This document shows positions 45,322-54,188 of a stretch of DNA of 64,000 bases, in pieces. Where the stretch lies: the NCBI GenBank assembly GCA_038526915.1, contig JBCBGF010000009.1, positions 1 to 64,000 of the forward strand, read 5' to 3'. The position numbers and the translations under genes were made by a program. The notes under the pieces were generated by a model. It saw only the letters and a program-made list of their open reading frames with translations, was not told the origin of the DNA and searched no databases. The stretch is from JBCBGF01 sp038526915. GTDB lineage: Bacteria; Pseudomonadota; Alphaproteobacteria; Rhodobacterales; Rhodobacteraceae. How positions within the stretch are numbered: the stretch's first letter is position 1; each line of letters starts with the position of its first letter.

Positions 45322-48217
45322 GCTGCCGCACTCCTTCCGGGTCGATGTGGTGGGAGGAACAGACCTCAACCTCCATATCGCCACCGCGCACCGGGGAATA
45401 GGCGCGCAGCACCTCGCCCATGCGCGTGTGACCGTTTTTCAGAAAGCCAAGACCGATGGAATGCCCAAGCTCGGGCGAATAGGCGACCGAGGTCAGCCAG
45501 CCCTGATCGTGGGCCATATCGGCGGGATCGCCGGGGACCAGGAAATGTGCCCCTGCGATGAGGTCACGTGTCTTATCAACAGGCCGCAGGCCCACCAGCC
45601 GCAGCCCGTCTTCGCGCGCAAGCGCGGGCCGTTCGGAGAGTTTTGAGCCGATGGCGTCTTTCTTCTTCGACACCATGCCGCCCAGCCCGATGGACAGCGC
45701 GGTCGTCTGGCCGTTCAACTCGTTGCCTGCGACATGGCCCTTCTCGATCCGCATGACCCCCAGCGCTTCGGTTCCGTAGGGGACCACGCCGAACTCTTCG
45801 CCCGCCGCCATCAGGCCGCGGATCATCGCGTCGCCGTAGCGGGCGGGGACGGCGACCTCGTAGGCGAGTTCGCCCGAGAACGAGATGCGGAAGAGGCGGG
45901 CGGGGGTGCCGCCGAAGACGGTGCATTCGGTGCAGGCCATGAAGGGGAACGCTTCGTTAGAGAGGTCCAGATCGTCGACGACCTTTTGCAACAGCGCGCG
46001 GGACTTGGGGCCCGCGACGGCGAATTGCGCCCAGGCATCGGTCGTTGAGATCAGGTGGACATCGAGATCGGGCCAGAGGCACTGGCGCGCAAATTCGAGG
46101 TTGCGGAAGACCAGCACCGCATTAGCGGTGGTGGTGGTCATGACATAATGCGTCTCGCCCAGCCGCGCAGTGGTGCCGTCGTCATAGACCATCCCGTCCT
46201 CGCGCAGCATCAGGCCATAGCGGACCTTGCCCACGGGCAGCTTGAGGAAGGCGTTGGAATAGACGCGGTTCAGGAACTCGGCGGCGTCGCGGCCTTGGAT
46301 GTCGACCTTGCCCAGCGTGGTCACATCGCAGATGCCCACGCTTTTGCGGGTCTGGATCACCTCGCGGTCGACGCTGTCGCGCCAGCCTTTCTCGCCGGGT
46401 TTGCGGAACCATTGGGCGCGGAGCCACATGCCCGCCTCGACAAAATCAGCGCCGTTCTCCACCGCCCATGTGTGGGAGGGGGTCAGGCGGGTCGGGCGGA
46501 AGTCTTTGCCCCGCGCGCGGCCTGCAAAGGCGCCGATGGGGACGGGGGTGTAGGGCGGGCGGAAGATCGTGGTGCCCGTCTCGGGGATCGACTTGCCCGC
46601 GGCCTCCGCCATGATGGCGAGGCCCAGCACATTTGCCGTTTTGCCCTGATCGGTCGCCATGCCGAGCGTCGTGTAGCGCTTGAGGTGTTCGACGGCGCGG
46701 AAGCCTTCCTGATGGGATTGCTTGATGTCCTTGGTGGTCACGTCGTTTTGCAGATCGACCCAGGCGCGGGCGGGGCTGGCGGTGACGTGCCAGAAGGCGG
46801 ATATGGCGGTGGGGTCATCGCTGGCGCTGGGGGGTATGCCCGTGGAGGCGTGGTGGCCGAGGTCGGCGGCGATCTGCGTGGCAGTGTCGTGGCCGTCACG
46901 GAGGGCGTGGGCCAGGGTCATCGTGCCATTGGCCGCGCCTGCCACGCGCATCCCCGGCGGCAGGCCATCGCCCGGCACGAAGGCCGCGATGTCATCGCGC
47001 CAGACCGGGCGACCGCGGTGGTGGCAGGTGAGGTGGACGTTGGGCGACCAGCCGCCCGAGACGGCGAGGCAGTCGACAGGGATCGTCGCGCCCGCGCCGG
47101 TGGTGATGCTGCGCACGGCCTTGCGGCCTTTGGTGTTGGTCACGGTCTCGCCCTTGCGGGCGTCGAGGATGGCAGTGACCTCGATGCCTTTTGAGCGGAG
47201 GTCAGACGCGGTGCGGAGCCCGTCGTCATTGTTGGTGAACACCGCGACCCGTTTGCCGGGGGCCACGCCAAACCGGTTGGCATAGGCGCGTACGGCCCCG
47301 GCCAGCATCACGCCGGGGCGGTCGTTGTTGCCAAAGGCGATGGAGCGTTCGGTGGCGCCTGCGGTCAGAAGCGCGCGTTTGGAATAGACGCGCCAGAGGA
47401 CCTGGCGGGGTTTGCTGTCGCTGGAGGCAAGGTGATCGGTCTTGCGTTCGAGCGCGCCGTAGATCCCGTGGTCATAGGCGCCGTAGACGGTGGTGCGGGG
47501 CATCAGGCGGACATTGTCAATCGTGGCGAGTTCGGCGACGGCGTCGCGGGCCCAGTCGGCACCCGGTTTGCCCGCCACCTCATGCGTCTCCGCGTTCAGG
47601 CGTCCGCCCATGCGAAAATCCTCATCGGCGAGGATCACGCGCGCGCCCGCGCGACCGGCGGCAAGCGCGGCGGCGAGGCCAGCGGGGCCTGCGCCGATGA
47701 TCAGGAGATCGCAGTGGAGGTAGCCGTGGTCGTAGCTGTCAGGGTCGGCGCGTTTGGACAGGCGGCCTAGGCCCGCGGCGGCGCGGATCATCGGCTCATA
47801 CAGGCGTTCCCAGAAGGCTTTGGGCCACATGAAGGTTTTGTAGTAGAACCCGGCGCTTAGGAACGGGGACAGCAAGTCGTTCGCGGCCAGCAGATCCCAT
47901 TCCAGCGACCCGCGGTGGTTCTGGCTGGTGGCGTAGAGACCGTCGTAAAGCTCGGCCACGGTGGCGCGGGTATTGGGTTCCTGTGCGGCGCCTTTGCGCA
48001 ATTGCACCAGCGCGTTGGGTTCTTCGGAGCCGGCGGAGAAGATGCCGCGCGGGCGGTGGTATTTGAATGACCGGCCGACGAGGCGCACACCGTTGGCAAG
48101 CAGCGCCGAGGCAAGCGTATCGCCGGGATGGCCGCTGAGCCAGCGATCGTTCCATTGGAACTTCAAGGTCTCGCTGCGGTCGATCTGGCCGCCGTCGATC
48201 CGGAACGGCTGGGTCAT
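45314..48217 (-). CDS. soxA: Sarcosine oxidase alpha subunit
   Basis: The 967-residue subunit contains, in order: a ferredoxin-like N-terminal part (LASALLANGVRLVGRSFKYH, RPRGIFSAGSEEPNALVQ), a NAD/FAD-binding domain (LLIIGAGPAGLAAALAAGRA), a second dinucleotide segment, and a C-terminal GcvT-like folate domain of about 380 residues. The complex demethylates sarcosine to glycine, passing the methyl group to tetrahydrofolate and electrons to oxygen. The length is normal. The ATG overlaps the soxD stop by 4 bases. Confidence 0.95.
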   Translation of the reverse strand: MTQPFRIDGGQIDRSETLKFQWNDRWLSGHPGDTLASALLANGVRLVGRSFKYHRPRGIFSAGSEEPNALVQLRKGAAQEPNTRATVAELYDGLYATSQNHRGSLEWDLLAANDLLSPFLSAGFYYKTFMWPKAFWERLYEPMIRAAAGLGRLSKRADPDSYDHGYLHCDLLIIGAGPAGLAAALAAGRAGARVILADEDFRMGGRLNAETHEVAGKPGADWARDAVAELATIDNVRLMPRTTVYGAYDHGIYGALERKTDHLASSDSKPRQVLWRVYSKRALLTAGATERSIAFGNNDRPGVMLAGAVRAYANRFGVAPGKRVAVFTNNDDGLRTASDLRSKGIEVTAILDARKGETVTNTKGRKAVRSITTGAGATIPVDCLAVSGGWSPNVHLTCHHRGRPVWRDDIAAFVPGDGLPPGMRVAGAANGTMTLAHALRDGHDTATQIAADLGHHASTGIPPSASDDPTAISAFWHVTASPARAWVDLQNDVTTKDIKQSHQEGFRAVEHLKRYTTLGMATDQGKTANVLGLAIMAEAAGKSIPETGTTIFRPPYTPVPIGAFAGRARGKDFRPTRLTPSHTWAVENGADFVEAGMWLRAQWFRKPGEKGWRDSVDREVIQTRKSVGICDVTTLGKVDIQGRDAAEFLNRVYSNAFLKLPVGKVRYGLMLREDGMVYDDGTTARLGETHYVMTTTTANAVLVFRNLEFARQCLWPDLDVHLISTTDAWAQFAVAGPKSRALLQKVVDDLDLSNEAFPFMACTECTVFGGTPARLFRISFSGELAYEVAVPARYGDAMIRGLMAAGEEFGVVPYGTEALGVMRIEKGHVAGNELNGQTTALSIGLGGMVSKKKDAIGSKLSERPALAREDGLRLVGLRPVDKTRDLIAGAHFLVPGDPADMAHDQGWLTSVAYSPELGHSIGLGFLKNGHTRMGEVLRAYSPVRGGDMEVEVCSSHHIDPEGVRQRG

Positions 48218-48498
48218 CGGGATCGCCCTTCGGCACGGGCGACGTCGCGGGCCAGCGCCACATCGGTGATCTCATGGGTCAAGGTATCGCGGGTGACGAC
48301 GAGCCAGGACCGGTCGCCCTGTTCGTGATACCACAGCTCGCGATGGGTGCCGGCGGGGTTGTCACGCAGGTGCAGGTAGTCGTGCATCTCTTCTTCGCTG
48401 GCGGTCTGGCCGTCGGGGCGGTGGATGAGGCTTGCGTCGCCGGGATAGGTGAATTCGGCGGCGTCGCGGGGGCCGAGGAGGGGGTGGTTGATGATCAT
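48214..48498 (-). CDS. soxD: Sarcosine oxidase delta subunit, zinc-ligand-poor variant
   Basis: This 94-residue small subunit of the heterotetramer is placed between soxB and soxA. The fold text is recognisable (GPRDAAEFTYPGDAS; DYLHLRDNPAGTHRELWYH; WLVVTRDTLTHEI). However, the zinc site of well-studied SoxD (two Cys in the CPxCG start and a Cys two residues after a Gly near residue 60) is missing: the start reads INHPLLGPRD and the later position reads HEQGDRSW. The subunit would not bind zinc in the usual way. The ATG at 48498 overlaps nothing upstream; soxB ends 13 bases before. Confidence 0.87.
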   Translation of the reverse strand: MIINHPLLGPRDAAEFTYPGDASLIHRPDGQTASEEEMHDYLHLRDNPAGTHRELWYHEQGDRSWLVVTRDTLTHEITDVALARDVARAEGRSR

Positions 48499-48511
48499 CG
48501 CGCAGGCACCC

Positions 48512-49762
48512 TCAATGCAGGTTCGGCTGGGCGCCGGCGCCCTTTTCATCGATCACCGCGCCAGACCGGAACCGGTCGAGGCGGTAGTGCTGGGCCACAT
48601 CATGCGGGCGGTCGGTGGCCAGGAGGTGCGCGTAGCAGTAGCCCGAGGCGGGCGTCGCCTTAAACCCGCCATAGCACCAGCCGCCGTTGAAATAGAGGCC
48701 GTCGATATGCGTCTTGTCGATGAAGGGCGAGCCGTCCATCGACATATCCATCACGCCGCCCCACATGCGCAGCAATCGCGCGCGCCCGATCATCGGGAGG
48801 ATCGCCATGCCGCCCTCGCACACATCCTCGACCACGGGCAGGTTCCCGCGCTGGGCATAGGTGTTGTAGCCGTCGATATCGCCGCCGAAGACAAGCCCGC
48901 CCTTGTCGGACTGGCTGACATAGAAATGGCCCGCGCCGAAGGTGATGACGCCGGGGATCACGGGTTTCAGGCCCTCGCTGACGAAGGCCTGAAGGACGTG
49001 GCTTTCGATGGGCAGGCGCATGCCCGCCTGCGCCATGACGCGGGAGGACGAGCCTGCCACGCAGACGGCGATCTTCCTCGCGCGGATGGCACCGCGCGAG
49101 GTCTGGACGCCGGTGCAGGTGCCGTTGTCGATGTCGAACCCGGTGACTTCGCAGTTTTGCAGAAGGTCGACGCCCCGGCTATCGGCCCCGCGCGCATAGC
49201 CCCAGGCGACGGCATCGTGGCGGACGGTGCCGCCGCGCGGTTGCCACAGCGCGCCCTGGATCGGGAAACGCGCGTTGTCGAAATCGAGATAGGGGCACAT
49301 CTTGCGGATCTCGTCGGGGCCCAGAAGCTTGGCATCCGCGCCCGACAGGTGCATCGCGTTGCCGCGCCGGACATAGGCATCGCGCTGGGGATCGGAGTGG
49401 ATCAGGTTCAGGATCGCGCGCTGGCTGACCATGGCGTTGTAGTTGAAATCCTGTTCCAACCCCTCCCACAGCTTGAGCGACAGTTCATAGAACGGCTGAT
49501 TACCCTCCAGCAGGTAGTTCGAGCGGATGATCGTGGTGTTCCGCCCGATATTGCCGGAACCGAGCCAGCCCTTTTCCAGCACGGCCACATTGGTGACGCC
49601 GAACTCTTTGGCGAGGTAGTAGGCGGTCGATAATCCGTGCCCCCCGCCGCCGACGATGACCACGTCGTATTCCGGCTTTGGCTCGGGGTCGCGCCAAACC
49701 GGGGTCCAACCCTTGTTGCCGCCAAGGCCCTGTTTAAGGATTTCGAGTGCGGAGTAGCGCAT
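48512..49762 (-). CDS. soxB: Sarcosine oxidase beta subunit
   Basis: The 416-residue FAD/FMN subunit carries the sarcosine oxidation site. It has the FAD-binding motif VVIVGGGGHGLSTAYYLAKE near residue 35, LEKGWLGSGNIGRNTTIIRS (the flavin-contacting region of SoxB), and the C-terminal GGVMDMSMDGSPFIDKT and GWCYGGFKATPASG segments. The ATG at 49762 is used; the frame is open to 49858. It is the first gene of soxBDAG and is divergent from the GlxA-type regulator across only 58 bases. Confidence 0.94.
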   Translation of the reverse strand: MRYSALEILKQGLGGNKGWTPVWRDPEPKPEYDVVIVGGGGHGLSTAYYLAKEFGVTNVAVLEKGWLGSGNIGRNTTIIRSNYLLEGNQPFYELSLKLWEGLEQDFNYNAMVSQRAILNLIHSDPQRDAYVRRGNAMHLSGADAKLLGPDEIRKMCPYLDFDNARFPIQGALWQPRGGTVRHDAVAWGYARGADSRGVDLLQNCEVTGFDIDNGTCTGVQTSRGAIRARKIAVCVAGSSSRVMAQAGMRLPIESHVLQAFVSEGLKPVIPGVITFGAGHFYVSQSDKGGLVFGGDIDGYNTYAQRGNLPVVEDVCEGGMAILPMIGRARLLRMWGGVMDMSMDGSPFIDKTHIDGLYFNGGWCYGGFKATPASGYCYAHLLATDRPHDVAQHYRLDRFRSGAVIDEKGAGAQPNLH

Positions 49763-49820
49763 GGGGGCCGTGGATTTGCTGTCGACGGGGCATCCTAGAT
49801 GCGCGTAGGGTCGCGGTGAC

Positions 49821-50828
49821 ATGCGGGAAATGGACGCAAAATTGCAGGAAAAAGACACCGGGTTCGGGGGCGGTCCGCCGCGTCGGATCGGCGTTTTGCC
49901 GATACCGGGCTTTGCGCTGATGTCCTATGCCTGCACGGTGGAACCGTTGCGGGCGGCGAACCTTCTGTCAGGGCACACCCTGTATGACGTATCGCATTTT
50001 GGTGACGCGCCCTTGATTGGCAGTTCGGGCGCGGCGTCGGTTGAGCGGCGGCATGTCATAGGGGAGACCGTCGATCTTGATCTTCTGCTGGTGGTGGCGG
50101 GGGGCGATCCATTTGCGTTTCGCGATCCCGCGACGCTGGCCTGGCTGCGACGGATGGCGCGGCGCGGGGTGCGGATTGGCGGCGTGTCGGGCGGCGCGGT
50201 GATCCTGGCACGGGCCGGGTTGATGGCGGGGCGGCGGCTGGCGGTGCATTGGGAACACGCCGCGGCGCTGGCTGAGCTTTACCCCGAAAGTCTGGTTGAG
50301 CGGCGGCTTTATGTGATTGACCGCGACCGGGTGACCTGCGGCGGCGGGTCTGCGCCGCTGGACCTGATGCATGCGCTGATCGCAGACCATCACGGCAGCG
50401 GGTTTGCGCAAGAGGTCAGCGACTGGTTCCTGCACACCGATATCCGGGGCCCGGCAGCCCCGCAGCGCCAGGGTGTGGCTGAACGGCTGGGCGCACAATC
50501 GCCCCATGTGATCGAAGCGGTGGCGGCGATGGAAAGCCATATCGGTGATCCATTGAGCTTGAAGCAGTTGGCCCTGGTGGCCCAGGTCTCGCCCCGGCAC
50601 CTCAACCGGCTTTTCTCAGATGCGTTCGGACAGCCGGTGATGGCCTACTACCGCACGCTGCGGCTGGAGACGGCGCGGCGGCTGGTGCGGTCGACATCCA
50701 TGGGGCTGGCTGAGATTGCGGCGGCGACGGGGTTTGCCCATGCGGGGCATTTCTCGAACGCCTATCATGCCGGGTTCGGGGTGCGGCCGCGAGAGGATCG
50801 GCGGGGAATGGGCCGGCCTCAGCCCTGA
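49821..50828 (+). CDS. GlxA/AraC family regulator, likely of the sarcosine oxidase operon
   Basis: The 335-residue protein has an N-terminal DJ-1/PfpI-like domain (RIGVLPIPGFALMSYACTVE, then VRIGGVSGGAVILARAGLM, where Ser replaces the enzymatic Cys) and a C-terminal AraC double helix-turn-helix (LSLKQLALVAQVSPRHLNRL, then IAAATGFAHAGHFSNAYHA). This architecture is that of GbdR, which activates betaine and sarcosine catabolism. Its position, divergent from soxB, supports that role by inference. Met at 49830 is an alternative start. Its end overlaps the convergent iclR-type gene by 10 bases. Confidence 0.85.
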   Translation: MREMDAKLQEKDTGFGGGPPRRIGVLPIPGFALMSYACTVEPLRAANLLSGHTLYDVSHFGDAPLIGSSGAASVERRHVIGETVDLDLLLVVAGGDPFAFRDPATLAWLRRMARRGVRIGGVSGGAVILARAGLMAGRRLAVHWEHAAALAELYPESLVERRLYVIDRDRVTCGGGSAPLDLMHALIADHHGSGFAQEVSDWFLHTDIRGPAAPQRQGVAERLGAQSPHVIEAVAAMESHIGDPLSLKQLALVAQVSPRHLNRLFSDAFGQPVMAYYRTLRLETARRLVRSTSMGLAEIAAATGFAHAGHFSNAYHAGFGVRPREDRRGMGRPQP

Positions 50829-51502
50829 CCGATGGTTTGGCTGAGCTGGCTGGCCAGATCCTCCAGCATCGGCACGGCCTGCGCGCGGGCGGTTTCGTCG
50901 AAGCGGTTGATCAGGCCCGACACCGCGAGCGCACCGCGGAGGTTGCCGCCTGCGTCAAACACCGGCGTTGCGATGGAGGCGATGCTTGGATTGTGCGCGC
51001 CTGCGGAAGTCACCGTCCCTTTCTCAGTAAACACAGACAGATCCGCGACTGTCTCGCCCGAGAAATGGCGCAGGACCGTTCCGGAGGCGCCGGTGTTCAG
51101 CGCCATCCGCATCCCTTCCTCAAGGTGAAATCGCATGAGGTTGGACGAGTTTTCGCGATAGAGGCACACGCGTTCCTGACCGGCCCGGACGTAGAACGAG
51201 GCCGTTTCGCCGGTGAGTTCGACCAGTTTGCGCAGGATGGGCCGGACTTGCTCACCATTGTTGAAGTCTTGGCGAAAAATGAGCCCCAGACGCCAGATGC
51301 TGGCGCCGATCGTGAAGGTGCCGTCGGCATCGCGAATGAGAAAGCCATAGATCTGCATCGAGTTCGTCAGCCGCAGGATCGTGCTTTTGTGCAGTCCGGT
51401 TTCGCGCGCGAGATCGGCCAGCGTGAGCCGGGGTGTTTGGGTCGAAAACGCCATCAGGATCGACATGGCGCGTTCGACCGATTCCGTGCGCATGGCACCC
51501 AT
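50819..51502 (-). CDS. IclR family transcriptional regulator
   Basis: The 227-residue protein has an N-terminal winged helix (RLTLADLARETGLHKSTILR, LTNSMQIYGFLIRD) and the IclR effector domain (ASFYVRAGQERVCLYREN, then ASGTVLRHF and a final SGLINRF). IclR proteins bind small organic acids. It is divergent from the acnD-prpF-rraA-tctC-prpB-tctB-tctA operon, with 91 bases between starts, and is the likely regulator of it. A ggagggg site is 5 bases before the ATG at 51502. Confidence 0.9.
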   Translation of the reverse strand: MGAMRTESVERAMSILMAFSTQTPRLTLADLARETGLHKSTILRLTNSMQIYGFLIRDADGTFTIGASIWRLGLIFRQDFNNGEQVRPILRKLVELTGETASFYVRAGQERVCLYRENSSNLMRFHLEEGMRMALNTGASGTVLRHFSGETVADLSVFTEKGTVTSAGAHNPSIASIATPVFDAGGNLRGALAVSGLINRFDETARAQAVPMLEDLASQLSQTIGQG

Positions 51503-51593
51503 TCGGACCCCTCCGTTCTCTCAGGCGAAACCCCCATTCTCTTTATTGAAGCGGTCGGTCCTTCACAAGTATGACGGAGGCGACAGGGAGGAT

Positions 51594-54188
51594 ATGGGCG
51601 TGATCAAATCGATTCCGGGAACCGGGTTGTCGGCTGTTGATTATCAGGCGGTGGTTGGGCCCCGGCTGACGACGCTGCCCTATTCCTTGCGGGTGGTGGC
51701 AGAGAACGTTTTGCGCCAGTCGCCCGATGGCGGTGAGATCGAACATGTCGCCCATCGCAACGGGCAAGCGGTTCCGTTCCGGCCCTCGCGCCTGCTTTTG
51801 CAGGATATGCTTGGGCTACCGCTTTTGGTGGACATGATGGCCATGCGCAGCCAGATCGCCGAGGCGGGCGGTGACCCAAGCCGGGTGGATATGAGCCTGC
51901 CGGTGGACCTGATCATCGATCACTCGATGACCATCGCGCATTGGGCCGAAAAGCTGGCCCTGCCGCGCAACCAAAAGCGTGAGTTCGAGGTGAACGAAGA
52001 ACGGTTCGCCTTTATCAAGGCCTGCGAGGACCGCTTTCCCAACTTGCGGGTCATTCCGCCCGGCGGCGGGATCATGCATCAGATCAATCTGGAGTATCTG
52101 GGGCGGGTCGTGATGCCGTCCGAGACGGATCCGACTGTGATGACGCCCGATACGAACCTCGGGACGGACAGCCACACGACCATGATCAACGGGCTTGGCG
52201 TCTTGGGCTGGGGCATTGGTGGCCTTGAGGCTGAGGCGATCATGTTCGGCGAGAGTACCGCCGTGAACGTGCCGCGCGTGATTGGGCTGGAGGTCACGGG
52301 CAGTCTGGGTGATCACCTGACGGCAACAGATGTGGCATTGACCGTGGCCGAGAAATTGCGCGCGGTCGGGGTGGTCGATTGCTTTGTCGAGGTATTTGGG
52401 GCGGGTTATGGGCAGTTGTCGGTCGCGGATCGTGCCACGATTGCGAACATGTCGCCTGAATACGGATCAACCTCTGTTTTCTGTCCGTGTGATGCCAACA
52501 CGTTGCGCTATTTTCGGGAAACCGGTCGCAGCCCGGCCCTTGTCGAAACGGTCGAGGCGTATAACCGGGCGCAAGGTCTGTGGTTTGATGCGGATGTGGC
52601 GAACGGGTTCGCGTTCGACGAGGTAGTCACGCTGGATCTGTCGAAGATCGGACGCTCGGTCGCTGGGCCAAGCCGGCCCGAGCAGAGGATGGATCTCAGT
52701 GCAGCGACGGCGACGCTGACGAGTGACGCGGAACGCAGCGAAGCCCGGCGCGTTCCAGTGGCGGGCCAGGATTACACGATTGGCGATGGCGATGTGATCA
52801 TCGCGGCGATCACAAGCTGCACCAACACAGCCAATCCCCGCAACATGATCACCGCCGGGTTGATCGCGAAGAAAGCGGTTGAGAAGGGTTTGAAGGCGCA
52901 GCCCTATGTGAAGACATCGCTTGCGCCGGGCAGCCGGGTTGTCGCGACGTATTTGGAGGCATCCGGGCTGCAAGAGCCGCTGGATGCGCTTGGGTTTCAG
53001 ATCGCGGCGTTTTCCTGTTCGACGTGCAATGGCATGTCGGGCCCGCTTGCGCCCGAGCATGAAGAGGCGATCACGGGCAGTGATATCAAAGGGATCGCGG
53101 TCTTGTCCGGCAACCGGAACTTTGCGGGGCGCATTCATCCACTGGCCAGCCGCAACATGCTGGCCGCGCCGCCGTTGGTGGTGGCCTATGCGCTGTTTGG
53201 GACTGTGCTGCGCGATATCACGACCGAGCCTGTTGGGCATGATCCGGACGGCAACCCCGTGATGCTGTCAGATCTGTGGCCCAGCCGGGACGAGGTGGAT
53301 GCGATCATCGACGCGCATATCCAGCCCGATGATTTCCTGGCCAATTACAAGGCTATTTCCACCGTCAACGACAGATGGAACGATCTGAGTGTGGCGGCGG
53401 GGAACTATGACTGGGTGCCGTCGACCTATGTGACGTTTCCGCCCTTCGTGAAGACGATAGAAAGCGCGCCCAAGCCGGTTGCGGCGCTAACCGGGCTGCG
53501 TCCTCTGGCGATCCTGGGGGACTCGATCACGACCGACCACATATCCCCGTCTGGTGCGATCCCGATGGACAGTGACGCCGCGCAGTTTCTGATCGACCGC
53601 GGGGTCGCGCCGCGTGACTTTAATTCGTTCGGGACCCGGCGCGGATCGTCGGATGTTGTGATCCGGTCGACCTTTTGCAACGTGCGGCTGCGCAATGAGA
53701 TGACGCCCGACAAAGAGGGGCCGTGGACCCGGGTTGAGCCGGAGGGTGAGGTCACGACGATGTTCAAGGCCATCGAGACCTACCGCAGCCGCGGGCAGGG
53801 CCTGATTGTTATCGGCGGCAAGGAATACGGGTGCGGGTCGTCGCGTGATACGGCGGCCAAGGCCCCCTGGCTTGCCGGTGTGAAGGCGGTCGTCGTCGAA
53901 AGCTTTGAACGCATTCACCGGTCAAACCTGGTGAACATGGGCATCGCGCCCTTGTGCTTTGCCCCGGGCGTGACGCGGCAGACCCTGAGCCTCGATGGCA
54001 GCGAGGTGTTTGACATCCAGCTGTCTGACGATCTGACATCGGCCAGCATGACCATCACCCGGACCGACGGCGCGCAGGAGACCGTCGACCTGGACTTGCG
54101 CCTTTACAATGACAGCGAGCGCGAGACGTTCCGCAATGGCGGCCTGCTGCCCCGGTCGTTCCGCAGCTTTCTGGGGAGTGCGGCGTGA
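51594..54188 (+). CDS. acnD: AcnD-type Fe/S-dependent 2-methylcitrate dehydratase (aconitase family)
   Basis: The 864-residue cytoplasmic aconitase-fold enzyme carries cluster cysteines in ITSCTNTANPRNM and FSCSTCNGMSGPLAP. The CNGMSG form is the one I associate with AcnD rather than AcnA (CIGNSG), and the length is close to AcnD (about 865) rather than AcnA (about 890). The C-terminal swivel domain has YGCGSSRDTAAKAP. AcnD dehydrates 2-methylcitrate to a methylaconitate isomer. It is directly coupled to prpF, its known partner. The ATG at 51594 has an unusually short gap to agggagg; GTG at 51600 is an alternative. It is first in the operon. Confidence 0.85.
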   Translation: MGVIKSIPGTGLSAVDYQAVVGPRLTTLPYSLRVVAENVLRQSPDGGEIEHVAHRNGQAVPFRPSRLLLQDMLGLPLLVDMMAMRSQIAEAGGDPSRVDMSLPVDLIIDHSMTIAHWAEKLALPRNQKREFEVNEERFAFIKACEDRFPNLRVIPPGGGIMHQINLEYLGRVVMPSETDPTVMTPDTNLGTDSHTTMINGLGVLGWGIGGLEAEAIMFGESTAVNVPRVIGLEVTGSLGDHLTATDVALTVAEKLRAVGVVDCFVEVFGAGYGQLSVADRATIANMSPEYGSTSVFCPCDANTLRYFRETGRSPALVETVEAYNRAQGLWFDADVANGFAFDEVVTLDLSKIGRSVAGPSRPEQRMDLSAATATLTSDAERSEARRVPVAGQDYTIGDGDVIIAAITSCTNTANPRNMITAGLIAKKAVEKGLKAQPYVKTSLAPGSRVVATYLEASGLQEPLDALGFQIAAFSCSTCNGMSGPLAPEHEEAITGSDIKGIAVLSGNRNFAGRIHPLASRNMLAAPPLVVAYALFGTVLRDITTEPVGHDPDGNPVMLSDLWPSRDEVDAIIDAHIQPDDFLANYKAISTVNDRWNDLSVAAGNYDWVPSTYVTFPPFVKTIESAPKPVAALTGLRPLAILGDSITTDHISPSGAIPMDSDAAQFLIDRGVAPRDFNSFGTRRGSSDVVIRSTFCNVRLRNEMTPDKEGPWTRVEPEGEVTTMFKAIETYRSRGQGLIVIGGKEYGCGSSRDTAAKAPWLAGVKAVVVESFERIHRSNLVNMGIAPLCFAPGVTRQTLSLDGSEVFDIQLSDDLTSASMTITRTDGAQETVDLDLRLYNDSERETFRNGGLLPRSFRSFLGSAA

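Noticed and set aside
46055..47194. 379-codon + strand open frame
   Set aside because: Antisense of soxA, whose folate-binding and dinucleotide domains are clear.
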